A DNA stretch of 15,084 nt. Origin: Pontiella desulfatans (lineage in GTDB: Bacteria > Verrucomicrobiota > Kiritimatiellia > Kiritimatiellales > Pontiellaceae). A program made the position numbers and the translations under genes. Shown one piece after another: positions 5,906-13,944 of this stretch; position 1 is the first letter of the stretch; every line of letters starts with the position of its first letter. Under the pieces are notes generated by a model. That model saw only the letters and a program-made list of their open reading frames with translations, did not search any database and was not told where the DNA came from. The stretch is from NCBI GenBank assembly GCA_029287275.1, contig JARFRL010000451.1:1-15084 (forward strand). Direction: 5' to 3'.

Positions 5906-7915
5906 TTAAACCCGTTGAAAAACGAAGCCGGTCCGCGACGGGATGTAGATCGAGATTTGGTCGCGATCGTTTTCTCCGTCGTTGAAAGCGTAGGTCTCGT
6001 GGTTCTGTTCGCCTTGAACGATGTCGTGTCCGCCGAACTCCGGCGCGTCCGTGTTCAGCACCAAGCGGTATTTCCCGGGCGCGGCGTCCACCGCGTAGTC
6101 GGTGTAGGACTGGGTGGGGTGGAAGTTCAACACGAAGAGGAATCCGTCGCGCTCGTAGGCGATCACCTTGTCGCCCTCGTTGATCAACCGGAAGATCGGG
6201 TCGCCCATGCCGAGCAAGCCGTTCTCGCGGACGATCTTCACCATCGCCGCGTCGAAGTCGGCGAGGAAGTGGAATTTGAGCGTCGGATCGTCGCGCAAAT
6301 TCCATTGGCGCCGCGCGTAATGGTAGGACCAGTTGTTGCCTTCCCGCGGGAAGTCGATCCATTCCGGGTGGCCGAACTCGTTGCCCATGAAATTGAGGTA
6401 GCCATGCCCGGCGGCGCCGATGGTCGCGAGCCGCGCCATTTTATGCAGCGCCAAGCCGCGGTCGACCACCAGGTTGCGGGCGTCGACGTGCATGCTGTAA
6501 TACATCTCCTTGTCGATCAGCTCGAAGATGAAGGTTTTGCCGCCGACCAGCGCCTGGTCGTGCGATTCGACGTAACTGATGACCTGTTCGTCGGCGCGGT
6601 GGCTGGTCAGTTCGTGGTAGAGCCAGCTCATGTTCCATTCCTCGTCCGGAACGTCGTTGGAAAGCTTGAACCAGCAATCCGGCGCGCCCATCGCGAGGCG
6701 GTAGTCGAATCCGCAGCCGCCCTGTTTCTGCGGCGCGCCGAGGCCCGGCATGCCGGAGACGTCTTCCGCGATGGTGATCGCGGCGGGGCGAACCTCGTGA
6801 ATGAGCTTGTTCGCGAGCGCGAGGTAGGCGACGGCGTCGATGTCCACCGAGCCGTCGAAATAGTTGGCGTAATCGGTGAAGGCGGCGCCCAGTCCGCGGT
6901 GGTGGTAGAGCATGCTGGTGACGCCGTCGAAGCGGTAGCCGTCGAACTTGAACTCATCCAGCCAGTAGCGCGCGTTGGACAGCAGGAAGTGGAGCACTTC
7001 CGGTTTGCCGTAATCGAAACAGCGGGAGTCCCACGCGTCGTGGTCGCCGCGGTCGCCGTCGTGGAAATATTGATAAAGGGTGCCGTCGAAACGCGACAGG
7101 CCTTCCTGCTCGTTTTTCACGGCGTGCGAATGGACGAGGTCCATGATGACCGCGAGGCCGGCCTCGTGGCAGGCGTCGATGAGTTCCTTCAGCTCGGCGG
7201 GCGTGCCGAAGCGCGACGACGCGGCGAAGAAGTTGGATACGTGATAGCCGAAGGAGCCGTAGTAGGGGTGCTCCATGATGCCCATGAACTGAACGGTGTT
7301 GTAGCCCATCTCGACGATGCGCGGCAGGATCTGTTCTTTGTATTCCAGATAGGAGCCGACCTTGGCGTCTTCCAGCGCCATGCCGATGTGCGATTCGTAG
7401 ACCAAGGGCGCCTGGATCGGTTTCGCGGGATTGGGAAATTTCCAGACGTATTGCTTTTCCGGTTTCCACACCTGCGCGGTGAACACGTGCGTTGCGGGAT
7501 CCTGCACGGCGCGGCGCGCGTAGGCCGGAAGGCGTTCGCCCTCTCCGCCGGGCCAGTACATTTTCAATTTGTAGAGTTGTTCGTGCTTCAACCGATCGGC
7601 CGGTAGCTCGATTTCCCAGACGCCCGGCTGGTCGCCGTAGTGCAAGGCGAACTCGTCGAGTTGTTCCCAGTTGGAGAAATCGCCGACGAGATAGATCGCG
7701 GTGGCGTTGGGCGCCCACTCGCGGAAGGTCCATTTGCCGTCGCGGAAGTGCAGCCCGTAATACTCGTGCGCGTTGGAGAATTCGTCCAACGTCATTTTTC
7801 CGCCGGTGAGCCGTTCCTCCACGTAACGCGTGTGGTCGGCGCGGTTCCGCAACTGTCCGAGGAAGGGTTCCAGCCAGGGATCATCGGAAAGTTTCGCGAG
7901 CTTCGGGTCTCTCAT
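5906..7915 (-). CDS. glgB: 1,4-alpha-glucan branching enzyme, eukaryote-like (GH13_8) type
   Basis: Cuts alpha-1,4-glucan and re-attaches the piece through alpha-1,6 bonds. The order is a helical N-terminus, a CBM48-like beta-sandwich (about 45-150, WTFREWAPNATAIYLVGDFS), the GH13 barrel (about 175-560) and an all-beta C-terminal domain ending PSRTGFVFQRV. Catalytic residues are Asp330 (DGYRFDGVTSM), Glu384 (IAEDVSGMPG) and Asp453 (ESHDQALVGGKTF). GVTSMLYHH, EDVSGMPGL, ESHDQALVG and YLNFMGNEFGHPEWIDFPRE match eukaryotic and plant branching enzymes (GH13_8) far better than the typical bacterial GH13_9 form, which reads GVDALRVDAVASMLYLD. Length (669 aa) is also close to eukaryotic enzymes. AGGA (7922-7925) overlaps the glgA stop codon and lies 6 nt before ATG, suggesting translational coupling. 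It is the third gene of the glycogen operon. Confidence 0.95.
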   Translation of the reverse strand: MRDPKLAKLSDDPWLEPFLGQLRNRADHTRYVEERLTGGKMTLDEFSNAHEYYGLHFRDGKWTFREWAPNATAIYLVGDFSNWEQLDEFALHYGDQPGVWEIELPADRLKHEQLYKLKMYWPGGEGERLPAYARRAVQDPATHVFTAQVWKPEKQYVWKFPNPAKPIQAPLVYESHIGMALEDAKVGSYLEYKEQILPRIVEMGYNTVQFMGIMEHPYYGSFGYHVSNFFAASSRFGTPAELKELIDACHEAGLAVIMDLVHSHAVKNEQEGLSRFDGTLYQYFHDGDRGDHDAWDSRCFDYGKPEVLHFLLSNARYWLDEFKFDGYRFDGVTSMLYHHRGLGAAFTDYANYFDGSVDIDAVAYLALANKLIHEVRPAAITIAEDVSGMPGLGAPQKQGGCGFDYRLAMGAPDCWFKLSNDVPDEEWNMSWLYHELTSHRADEQVISYVESHDQALVGGKTFIFELIDKEMYYSMHVDARNLVVDRGLALHKMARLATIGAAGHGYLNFMGNEFGHPEWIDFPREGNNWSYHYARRQWNLRDDPTLKFHFLADFDAAMVKIVRENGLLGMGDPIFRLINEGDKVIAYERDGFLFVLNFHPTQSYTDYAVDAAPGKYRLVLNTDAPEFGGHDIVQGEQNHETYAFNDGENDRDQISIYIPSRTGFVFQRV

Positions 7916-7921
7916 AAAGGG

Positions 7922-7925
7922 TCCT
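7922..7925 (-). promoter_or_regulatory. glgB ribosome binding site overlapping the glgA stop codon
   Basis: On the minus strand the glgA stop TAG is embedded in CTAGGACC. AGGA lies 6 nt before the glgB ATG (7913-7915), and only 8 bp separate stop and start. A ribosome ending on glgA is therefore well placed to start on glgB. Confidence 0.65.
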
Positions 7926-9501
7926 AGTTGGCTTTCTCGAAAACCTCGTCGACCAGCGGGCGGTTAAGCATTTGCTGATAAATGTCGATGTAGGCCTGCG
8001 CCGTGACTTCGTGATTGAATCGTTCTTCGCTCTCTTTCATGACGCGGCCGATGTGCGTGCCGCGCGTGTGATCGTCGAGCGCGTGAAAGTCCATGGCTTG
8101 GTCGATCGCCCATTCCAGTCCCGCGCCGTCGTAGGACTCGAACAGGAAGCCGTTGCCGGTTCCTTCCTCGATGTTCATCTGGCTGATGGAGTCGTGGAGA
8201 CCACCCGTGTCGCGAACGATCGGAAGCGATCCGTAGATCGCGCTGGTCATCTGCGGCAGGCCGCAGGGTTCGAACAACGAGGGCATCAGCATGAAGTCCG
8301 ACGCCGCGAAGCCGATGTGCGAGAGGCGCTCCTCGAAGTCGCAGACCGCGACGCGCTTGTAAAGGTCGTGATGCTCGACGATTTCGTGGAACACCTGTTG
8401 GAAGCCGCCGTTCGCGACGAAGACCACCTGGAGTCCGCGGTTCCAGTATTTATCGATCACCTTGTAAAGAATCTCCGCGACGAGTTGGCAACCCTTCTGC
8501 ACCGGATCGAGCCGCGACGGCCAGAACAGCATCGGCGCGTCGGGATTAACCTCGAGCCCCAGCCGTTCCTGAAGCCAGATTTTGTTGGCGCGTTTCGCGT
8601 CGTGGTGCTCCAGCACGCCGTAGCGCTGGATCAGGTTTTCGTCCGTTTCCGGATCGCACGACGAGTCGGGGGAGTTGAGGATGCCGGCGGCGCAGCCCGC
8701 GTGGTACTTGCTCGCGACCTCCCACTGAATGTTGCCCGGCACGAACGAGTGCTGGTTGTCGACGATCTCTTTCAGAAACGTCGGGCTCACCGTGTTGATG
8801 AAGTGCGAGGAGAAAATGGCGCTGCAAAGAAAGTCGACCGGATTATGGTCGCGCGCCTCGAAATAGTTGTTCGACGGCCATTCGTAGAACAGGTTGCTCC
8901 AGAATTCCGCCGCGTCGATGCCGCGGTCCTCGATGTGCGCGAGGGTGGTCTTCACGGTATGGATGTTGTGGAAGGTGAAAAGGCTGGGGATGCCGAGCAT
9001 GCGCGCCTCGGCGGGGATCAGGCCGGTCATCCAGTCGTTGCAGTGGATCAGGTCGGGCTTGACGGTCGGGATGATGTTGTTGATCACCTCGCGTTGGAAC
9101 GCGAGCGCGATCTTCAGGTCGGTTTCCTGCGAGTTGCTGTAGACGCGGTCCTGATAATAAAAGATGCGGTCTTCCGCGAGGTGGATCCGGTCGTCGGGCA
9201 GTTTGCTTTTGTAGATCAGCAGTTCGTTGTCGATGAAGCCGCCGATGTCGACGTGGAACATCTTACGGTAGTGGGGCAGGGCCACGTGCACGTCCGCGCC
9301 GAGCTCGTGCAGCGCGGAGACCAACGACGCGGAAACATCCGCCAAACCGCCCGCTTTCGCGGAGAGTTTGTTGCTCATGTTGCCCATGCCCGTGGGCAGA
9401 TAGGTGATTTCGGGCGTGACGATTAAAATGCGCGGCGACTTCGTTTTTTTTGCCCGAGTCGCCTTTTTCGCGGCTTTTTTCGCTGTCTTTTTCGCCACCA
9501 T
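7924..9501 (-). CDS. glgA: Glycogen synthase (GT5) with Lys/Ala-rich N-terminal tail
   Basis: Transfers glucose from a sugar nucleotide (ADP-glucose in bacterial GT5) to the non-reducing end of alpha-1,4-glucan. The 525-aa protein has the GT5 domain from RILIVTPEI (residue 24), the substrate loop KAGGLADV (Lys49; Lys15 in E. coli), LIHCNDWMTGLIP in the N-terminal lobe, and the C-terminal lobe signature PSLFEPCGLPQMTSAIYGSL then VRDTGGL. Two features are unusual: residues 3-21 contain nine Lys and one Arg among Ala/Thr, resembling a histone H1 tail, and about ten extra residues (YLPTGMGNMS) precede the substrate loop. Starts are crowded (GTG 9504, ATG 9501, GTG 9498). ATG 9501 is preferred because it lies 8 nt from a GGGGG Shine-Dalgarno. 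The next Met (39) would delete the first core strand, so the tail is translated. It follows the debranching gene by 64 bp. Confidence 0.95.
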   Translation of the reverse strand: MVAKKTAKKAAKKATRAKKTKSPRILIVTPEITYLPTGMGNMSNKLSAKAGGLADVSASLVSALHELGADVHVALPHYRKMFHVDIGGFIDNELLIYKSKLPDDRIHLAEDRIFYYQDRVYSNSQETDLKIALAFQREVINNIIPTVKPDLIHCNDWMTGLIPAEARMLGIPSLFTFHNIHTVKTTLAHIEDRGIDAAEFWSNLFYEWPSNNYFEARDHNPVDFLCSAIFSSHFINTVSPTFLKEIVDNQHSFVPGNIQWEVASKYHAGCAAGILNSPDSSCDPETDENLIQRYGVLEHHDAKRANKIWLQERLGLEVNPDAPMLFWPSRLDPVQKGCQLVAEILYKVIDKYWNRGLQVVFVANGGFQQVFHEIVEHHDLYKRVAVCDFEERLSHIGFAASDFMLMPSLFEPCGLPQMTSAIYGSLPIVRDTGGLHDSISQMNIEEGTGNGFLFESYDGAGLEWAIDQAMDFHALDDHTRGTHIGRVMKESEERFNHEVTAQAYIDIYQQMLNRPLVDEVFEKAN

Positions 9502-9565
9502 CACGTAATCCCCCTTTAACTGTGCCGAATCAAATAGAACCCCGTTATCCCTTGCAAGGCTTTTG
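9502..9565 (-). promoter_or_regulatory. Gap between debranching gene and glgA with strong glgA Shine-Dalgarno
   Basis: The minus strand reads AAAGGGGGAT with the G-run at 9510-9514, 8 nt ahead of ATG 9501. A perfect 10-bp palindrome, CCTTGCAAGG, lies at 9550-9559, too short and without a T-run to be a terminator. No convincing promoter is seen, so glgA is probably read through from the debranching gene. Confidence 0.5.
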
Positions 9566-12500
9566 TTAGCTCTTTAAGCGCTTGACGACGCGGTAGAGTT
9601 CCGTCACGCCCCAAGCCTGCGCACCGCATCCGCGTTGGATATGCGGAGTGTTTCCGTCGATCACCTCCGGGCTTTGGCGCAGGCAGCCGTGGTTCAGCAC
9701 GTCGGCCGCGCTGCCCAGGATCGCGAGCGCCGTCTCCGTGGCTTTTTCGCCGCGAACCATCACGAGCGCCTCGGCGTACGACGGGAACGGCCACGTCCAG
9801 GCCGTTCCGTTGTGATAGGCCGGTTTTCGCCGCGTGTCCTCGTCGCCGGTGTAGTGGCCCCAATAGGGGTTCACCGGATCGTTCAGCAATACGCCGTCGT
9901 TATAAACGGGGCAGGGATGCTGGACGGGCCGGTCCGCGAGACTACGGATCGCGCCGGGGATCAGCAGCTGCTCGCACGCCTCAACGATGTTTTCGCGCAG
10001 CGCCGGGTCGGAAACCGCGCCAAGCGTCACCGCGAGCAGCTGGTTCGAGCGGAGCGCGTCGTCCACCTCCGCGGCGCGGGCGCCCACGCCGGGCGCGGCG
10101 GCGAGACAGTCGGCGAGGTAGGTGAAATCGTCCGCTTCCACCAGAAACAGTTCGCGGATGGAATCGGTCACCTGATCCGCGCGCGCTTTCCAGCCGCCCT
10201 TTTGGTCGAGCTTCGAAAGCATGTCGAGCGCGTACCGCCACATGGCCTGAATTTCGATCGGATAGCCCTGCCGCGGGGTGCCGGCGGGATAGTTCGTGTC
10301 CATCCACGTGAAATGCGACGGGCTGAAGATCAGCCCCGAGTCCGCGTCGAACGCGATGCCGTTTTCCGTGCCCGCGATCAATCCGCGCGCCAGCGCGATC
10401 AGCACCTCCTTGACCGTCCGCCCATCGCCGCAATCCGTCTTCAACAGCTTTTTGTTTCCTTGCGCGGCCATCAGCTCGTCGCAAGCGACGTAGAGCCACA
10501 GCGGCGCGTCGGAGGTTTCGCGGTTGTTGTCGTCGTTGCCGCGGATCATGTTGGGGATCGTGCCGCCTTTTTCATATTTGGCGAACTGCAGCAGAATATT
10601 TTGGGCCTCCGCGTGGTAGCCCGCCGCGATGATGCCGCGCAGACAGATCAGCGTGTCGCGGCCCCAGTCGAGGAACCACGGATAGCCCGCGATCACCGTC
10701 TGGAATTGATCGCGCTTCACGATGAACTGTTTCATGGCGATCTTCATCGACTCCTCGATCGAAAGCGTTTCGCGTTCCGCGACGAGGGTCGGCGGCTCGA
10801 ACGCTGGCAGGCCGTTGACGCCCGCGACCAGCTCGGCGCGTTCCGCGCCCAGCAGGTCGATCTTGAAATAGCCCGGGCTGTACAAGTCGGATTCGCCGTC
10901 GATGCCACGGTCGCGGTCGACCGGATGTCCGATCATGTAATACCACTCCGGCTCGGAATGGAACGTTCCGCCCGCGAGGTTCAGTTCCAGCCGCCGATCG
11001 TGGGCGGGCGCGAACACGAATCCGTCCGCGCGCGGCTCGAGCGCGTTCGGCCAATGGGCCTCGGGGCCGTTCATCGCCTTGGTGGTTTCATGATTGTTGC
11101 GGTCCTCGATGTCGGGCCGCAGAATCAACGAGATCGGCGACTCGTTCGCGAGGTGTTCCGGGTCGTCGCCGGCGTCCTCGCGCAGGAAGGTGAACCGGAC
11201 CGCGTTGGTGTCGGGGTGGAGTTGCAGCGCGGCCTTCAGCGGGATCAGTTTGCCTTCGCCCACCGGCACCGCGAAGTTCCAGACCACGGTGCCGTCGTCC
11301 GCCACGGTGAAGCGCTTCTGGCAATGCAGCGAAAGCTCGTTGGAATAGTCGCGGCAAACGACCCAGGCGCGGCAGCGGGTGAACATCGTATGGCGGTCCA
11401 CCGGCACCGCGGGATCGAGGTTCGCGATCAGCAGCCCGTCGTATTTGCTGCGCAGCTCCGCCCAGCCGACGCGAACCTGCGAAAGGGCGCCGTGCTCGTT
11501 CGTCAGCGCCGCGTAGCGGTCGCGGTCGTGGATCTCGCCGGCGGGGCAGGTGGTGATGACCTTGGCGTTCGCTTCCTCGCTCAGCCACAGGATCGGCGCT
11601 TCGGCGCGTTGAATGCCCTCGTCCTCGTAAACGGTCAGCTTCAGCGTCAGGGCGCGGCGCGCCTCCGGCGTTTCGAGCGGCTGGAACAGCGCGAACGTTT
11701 CGCCGTTCGCCATGACGATCGATTTCTCGTGCGCCAGCGTTTGCTCGCCGGCCTTCAATTCCGCGATGAAGCCGCGGCCGGCCTTCACCAATAGAAAATG
11801 GTTGGGCGGCAGCATGACGGTCCGGCGCGTGTCGCGTGGCCATTGCCAGGTGGTGACGATCGGCGCGCCGTCCGCGAGCTCCTCGCAGAGCGCTTTGGGC
11901 GCGGCGAGGAAGCGATCGACGTCGAACGCGTCCAGCGCGTCGAAATGGTTGAAGACGTCCATCGCCGAGGCTTTCAGCAGTTGCGTCTGGCTCGACACGG
12001 TTCCCGCGAAGGGCGTTTCCAACGCGCTCGAAACCGCGCTCAACCACGCCGAGTCGTTCGTGAGGCAAAGAACCTGTCCCGCCCGCAGCGCGACGGAATG
12101 ACCGTTGTGCTCGTAGGACCCGTTGGACAGCAGGTCGGTTTTGAACGCGCCGAAGTCGCCGCGCCATTCGACGAAGCCGTTGTGTTCGTGGTTGAAGTTC
12201 GCGAGCACGAGCGCCTGATGCGCGCCGGACGCGTCGGTCCGTAGAATCGCGGCGGAGTTGTGATGGTTGTGGGTGATGATCCGCACCGTCGCTCCCGCGT
12301 CGAACGCGGGGTGGACTTCCATGATCGCGTGGACGCGGCGAATCCAGTCGATCATGTTGGGTTCCGCGCCCCAGTTGAGCGCGTGGGCGTTGTGGACGTT
12401 GATCTGGGTGTCGGCGTACCACTCGACGCCGCTCGCGAAGCCGAAGGCGCCGTTGTGCGAGGTGAGCGCGCAGAACGCGACGCGTAGACGGGCGAACGCG

Positions 12501-13771
12501 TGGGAGGTCGCGGCGAGCCGCGCGTTGTCGTGCGTTTCCGCGAAGTGGATCAGGTTGCCGATGCTTTCCGAGACGCGGATGCTTTCGGGGAGATAGCCGT
12601 CGATCTGTCCTTGGTCGTGGTTCTGGAAAATCTCGGAATACGCCCAGTTCATGCCGGAGTTCGCGAGCAGGTTTTCGGTGACGTGTTTATGGCCGCCGAG
12701 GCCTTCGAGCATGAAGATCGCGTCGGGATATTCCACGCGGACCTTCGCGATGACGTATTGCCAGGCCTCGAACGGCACCATGTAGCCCGCGTCGCACCGG
12801 AAGCCGTCGACGCCTTTGCGGCACCAGAAGAGAAACACCTCGGCCATGTGTTTCCATAGGTCGCGGTTGGAATGGTCGAGTTCGACGAGGTCGGACCACT
12901 CGACGCCCCACGCGCCCGGCGATTTGAATTTGCCGTCGTCCTTGCGCTCGTACCAATCCGGATGTTGGATCTGCAACGTCGCGCCCCAACCGGTGTGGTT
13001 GATCGGCATGTCGAGATAGATCCGCGCGTCGCGCCGATGAATCTCGTCGACGAGTTCCTGGAACTGCTCGAGCGGGGTCGTCAGCTTGTCGAACTCCGCG
13101 TGAGCGGGATCGACGTCGAACAGGTCCAGCACCGAGAACGCGCCGCCGAAGCGGCCCATGCGGCCATAGGTGGTCGGGGTGGGGTGGATCGGCAGGAGCT
13201 GCACGATCTTGCAGCGCAGCGTTCCGACGATGAAGTCGAGCTCCTTGATCAGGTCGCGGAATTTTCCGGCCTTCGGAATGACGGTGTAGCCCGCGTGGTC
13301 CAGCTGCTCGATCGCGTGTTCGTCGCGCGCGTCGACCGCGCCTTTGTATTTGGCCTCGCCGAATTGGCGCACGTACGCGGTGTACATCGTGTTGCCGGCG
13401 CGCGTTTCGGCGGGCTCGACTTTCATGACGGAGTTGCCGCCGTCGGGCCATTGGATCAGCTCGGAGCCGTCGGCGATGAAGTAGGCCTTGGCCTCGAAGC
13501 GGCCGACGCCCAGCAGCGGCAGGGTGAGGGTGAACACGCCGTCGCCGGCGGCGTCCATGGGATAGTCGTGCCAGTCGCGCGACAGCGGCGGCAGCCCTTG
13601 CTCGGCGTGCGCGATAATCTCGCTGTGGCGAACATGCGCGTGGCCGATGTTCGACCGCAACCGCGCCTGGCCCTTTTCGCCGCCCGCGGTCTCGAGCGTG
13701 AAGGTGATGGTGTCGCCGCGGAAATGAATCGTATGCTCGCCGGGCGCGGGATTTTGTCTCAAATGGCTCAT
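9566..13771 (-). CDS. Bifunctional glycogen debranching enzyme: GH13-like domain fused to GH133 amylo-1,6-glucosidase
   Basis: A 1401-aa protein. Residues about 1-140 form a beta-rich domain. About 150-510 is a GH13 barrel with all catalytic motifs: DMPINHTGW (Asp254), GVDGFRCDAGY (nucleophile Asp327), FMLEGLGG (acid/base Glu356) and AETHDN (Asp415). About 530-980 is mostly beta and includes LILRPDIEDRNNHE and MIGHPVDRDRGID, like the N-terminal domain of bacterial debranching proteins. About 1000-1400 is the (alpha/alpha)6 GDE C domain (GH133): LDWGRDTLICLRGI (Asp1039), GGTIPNMIRGND, WMDTNYPAGTPRQGYPIEIQ and AYHNGTAWTWPFPSYAEA. By analogy with eukaryotic GDE, the GH13 part may shift maltooligosaccharides and the GH133 part release the branch glucose, but the GH13 specificity is inferred. 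GAGG sits 6 nt before ATG 13771. It is the first gene of the glycogen operon. Confidence 0.92.
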   Translation of the reverse strand: MSHLRQNPAPGEHTIHFRGDTITFTLETAGGEKGQARLRSNIGHAHVRHSEIIAHAEQGLPPLSRDWHDYPMDAAGDGVFTLTLPLLGVGRFEAKAYFIADGSELIQWPDGGNSVMKVEPAETRAGNTMYTAYVRQFGEAKYKGAVDARDEHAIEQLDHAGYTVIPKAGKFRDLIKELDFIVGTLRCKIVQLLPIHPTPTTYGRMGRFGGAFSVLDLFDVDPAHAEFDKLTTPLEQFQELVDEIHRRDARIYLDMPINHTGWGATLQIQHPDWYERKDDGKFKSPGAWGVEWSDLVELDHSNRDLWKHMAEVFLFWCRKGVDGFRCDAGYMVPFEAWQYVIAKVRVEYPDAIFMLEGLGGHKHVTENLLANSGMNWAYSEIFQNHDQGQIDGYLPESIRVSESIGNLIHFAETHDNARLAATSHAFARLRVAFCALTSHNGAFGFASGVEWYADTQINVHNAHALNWGAEPNMIDWIRRVHAIMEVHPAFDAGATVRIITHNHHNSAAILRTDASGAHQALVLANFNHEHNGFVEWRGDFGAFKTDLLSNGSYEHNGHSVALRAGQVLCLTNDSAWLSAVSSALETPFAGTVSSQTQLLKASAMDVFNHFDALDAFDVDRFLAAPKALCEELADGAPIVTTWQWPRDTRRTVMLPPNHFLLVKAGRGFIAELKAGEQTLAHEKSIVMANGETFALFQPLETPEARRALTLKLTVYEDEGIQRAEAPILWLSEEANAKVITTCPAGEIHDRDRYAALTNEHGALSQVRVGWAELRSKYDGLLIANLDPAVPVDRHTMFTRCRAWVVCRDYSNELSLHCQKRFTVADDGTVVWNFAVPVGEGKLIPLKAALQLHPDTNAVRFTFLREDAGDDPEHLANESPISLILRPDIEDRNNHETTKAMNGPEAHWPNALEPRADGFVFAPAHDRRLELNLAGGTFHSEPEWYYMIGHPVDRDRGIDGESDLYSPGYFKIDLLGAERAELVAGVNGLPAFEPPTLVAERETLSIEESMKIAMKQFIVKRDQFQTVIAGYPWFLDWGRDTLICLRGIIAAGYHAEAQNILLQFAKYEKGGTIPNMIRGNDDNNRETSDAPLWLYVACDELMAAQGNKKLLKTDCGDGRTVKEVLIALARGLIAGTENGIAFDADSGLIFSPSHFTWMDTNYPAGTPRQGYPIEIQAMWRYALDMLSKLDQKGGWKARADQVTDSIRELFLVEADDFTYLADCLAAAPGVGARAAEVDDALRSNQLLAVTLGAVSDPALRENIVEACEQLLIPGAIRSLADRPVQHPCPVYNDGVLLNDPVNPYWGHYTGDEDTRRKPAYHNGTAWTWPFPSYAEALVMVRGEKATETALAILGSAADVLNHGCLRQSPEVIDGNTPHIQRGCGAQAWGVTELYRVVKRLKS

Positions 13772-13795
13772 GATTAACCTCGGTGAATGCCGTTT

Positions 13796-13824
13796 CTTAT
13801 AGGGCTCTTGTTTGGCGATGTCTT
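13796..13824 (-). promoter_or_regulatory. Candidate promoter of the glycogen operon
   Basis: On the minus strand AAGACA (+ coordinates 13819-13824, 4 of 6 to TTGACA) is followed after exactly 17 bp by TATAAG (13796-13801, 5 of 6 to TATAAT). The predicted start is near 13789, giving a leader of about 18 nt that includes the GAGG Shine-Dalgarno (13778-13781). Position and spacing are good for a sigma-70-type promoter driving the debranching gene, glgA and glgB. Confidence 0.5.
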
Positions 13825-13944
13825 GGAAAAAGGAGGTTTTCTTTGGCGGTTTTCACGCGGGGGATGGGGATTGTTGATGCGGTTTTTTGTTGCTAACTTG
13901 TTTCGCTTCTCGCATATACGACGACTTTTCTCCGAGGGAAACCT
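13825..13944. other. Rest of the divergent glg/trkA intergenic region
   Basis: AT-rich relative to the flanks. Two imperfect 10-bp direct repeats, GGAGGTTTTC (13832-13841) and GGCGGTTTTC (13845-13854), lie 13 bp apart just upstream of the proposed glycogen -35, and a shorter GCGGTTTT follows at 13879-13886; these could be regulator sites. Toward trkA, TATACG (13915-13920) is a possible -10 without a well-placed -35. GAGGGA (13934-13939) is the trkA Shine-Dalgarno, 5 nt before ATG. Confidence 0.35.

Noticed and set aside
5894..5908. Short hairpin after glgB as a terminator
   Set aside because: Only a 5-bp stem (AGACC/GGTCT) with a 3-nt loop and no U-tract; too weak to call.
5915..7606. 563-codon plus-strand open frame opposite glgB
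   Set aside because: It mirrors the glgB codons, its composition is Val/Glu/Asp/His-heavy with no domain, and glgB shows all catalytic residues.
7972..9426. 484-codon plus-strand open frame opposite glgA
   Set aside because: Same codon-bias shadow pattern; no signal, no motif, and no suitable Shine-Dalgarno.
9550..9559. CCTTGCAAGG palindrome as a terminator between the debranching gene and glgA
   Set aside because: The stem can be at most a few base pairs after leaving a loop, and no T-run follows on the minus strand.
9635..11794. 719-codon plus-strand open frame opposite the debranching gene
   Set aside because: It is rich in Arg, Val, Glu and His with no recognisable motif, and lies antisense to a gene with intact GH133 motifs. 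Long antisense frames are expected in G+C-rich coding DNA with few TTA, CTA and TCA codons.
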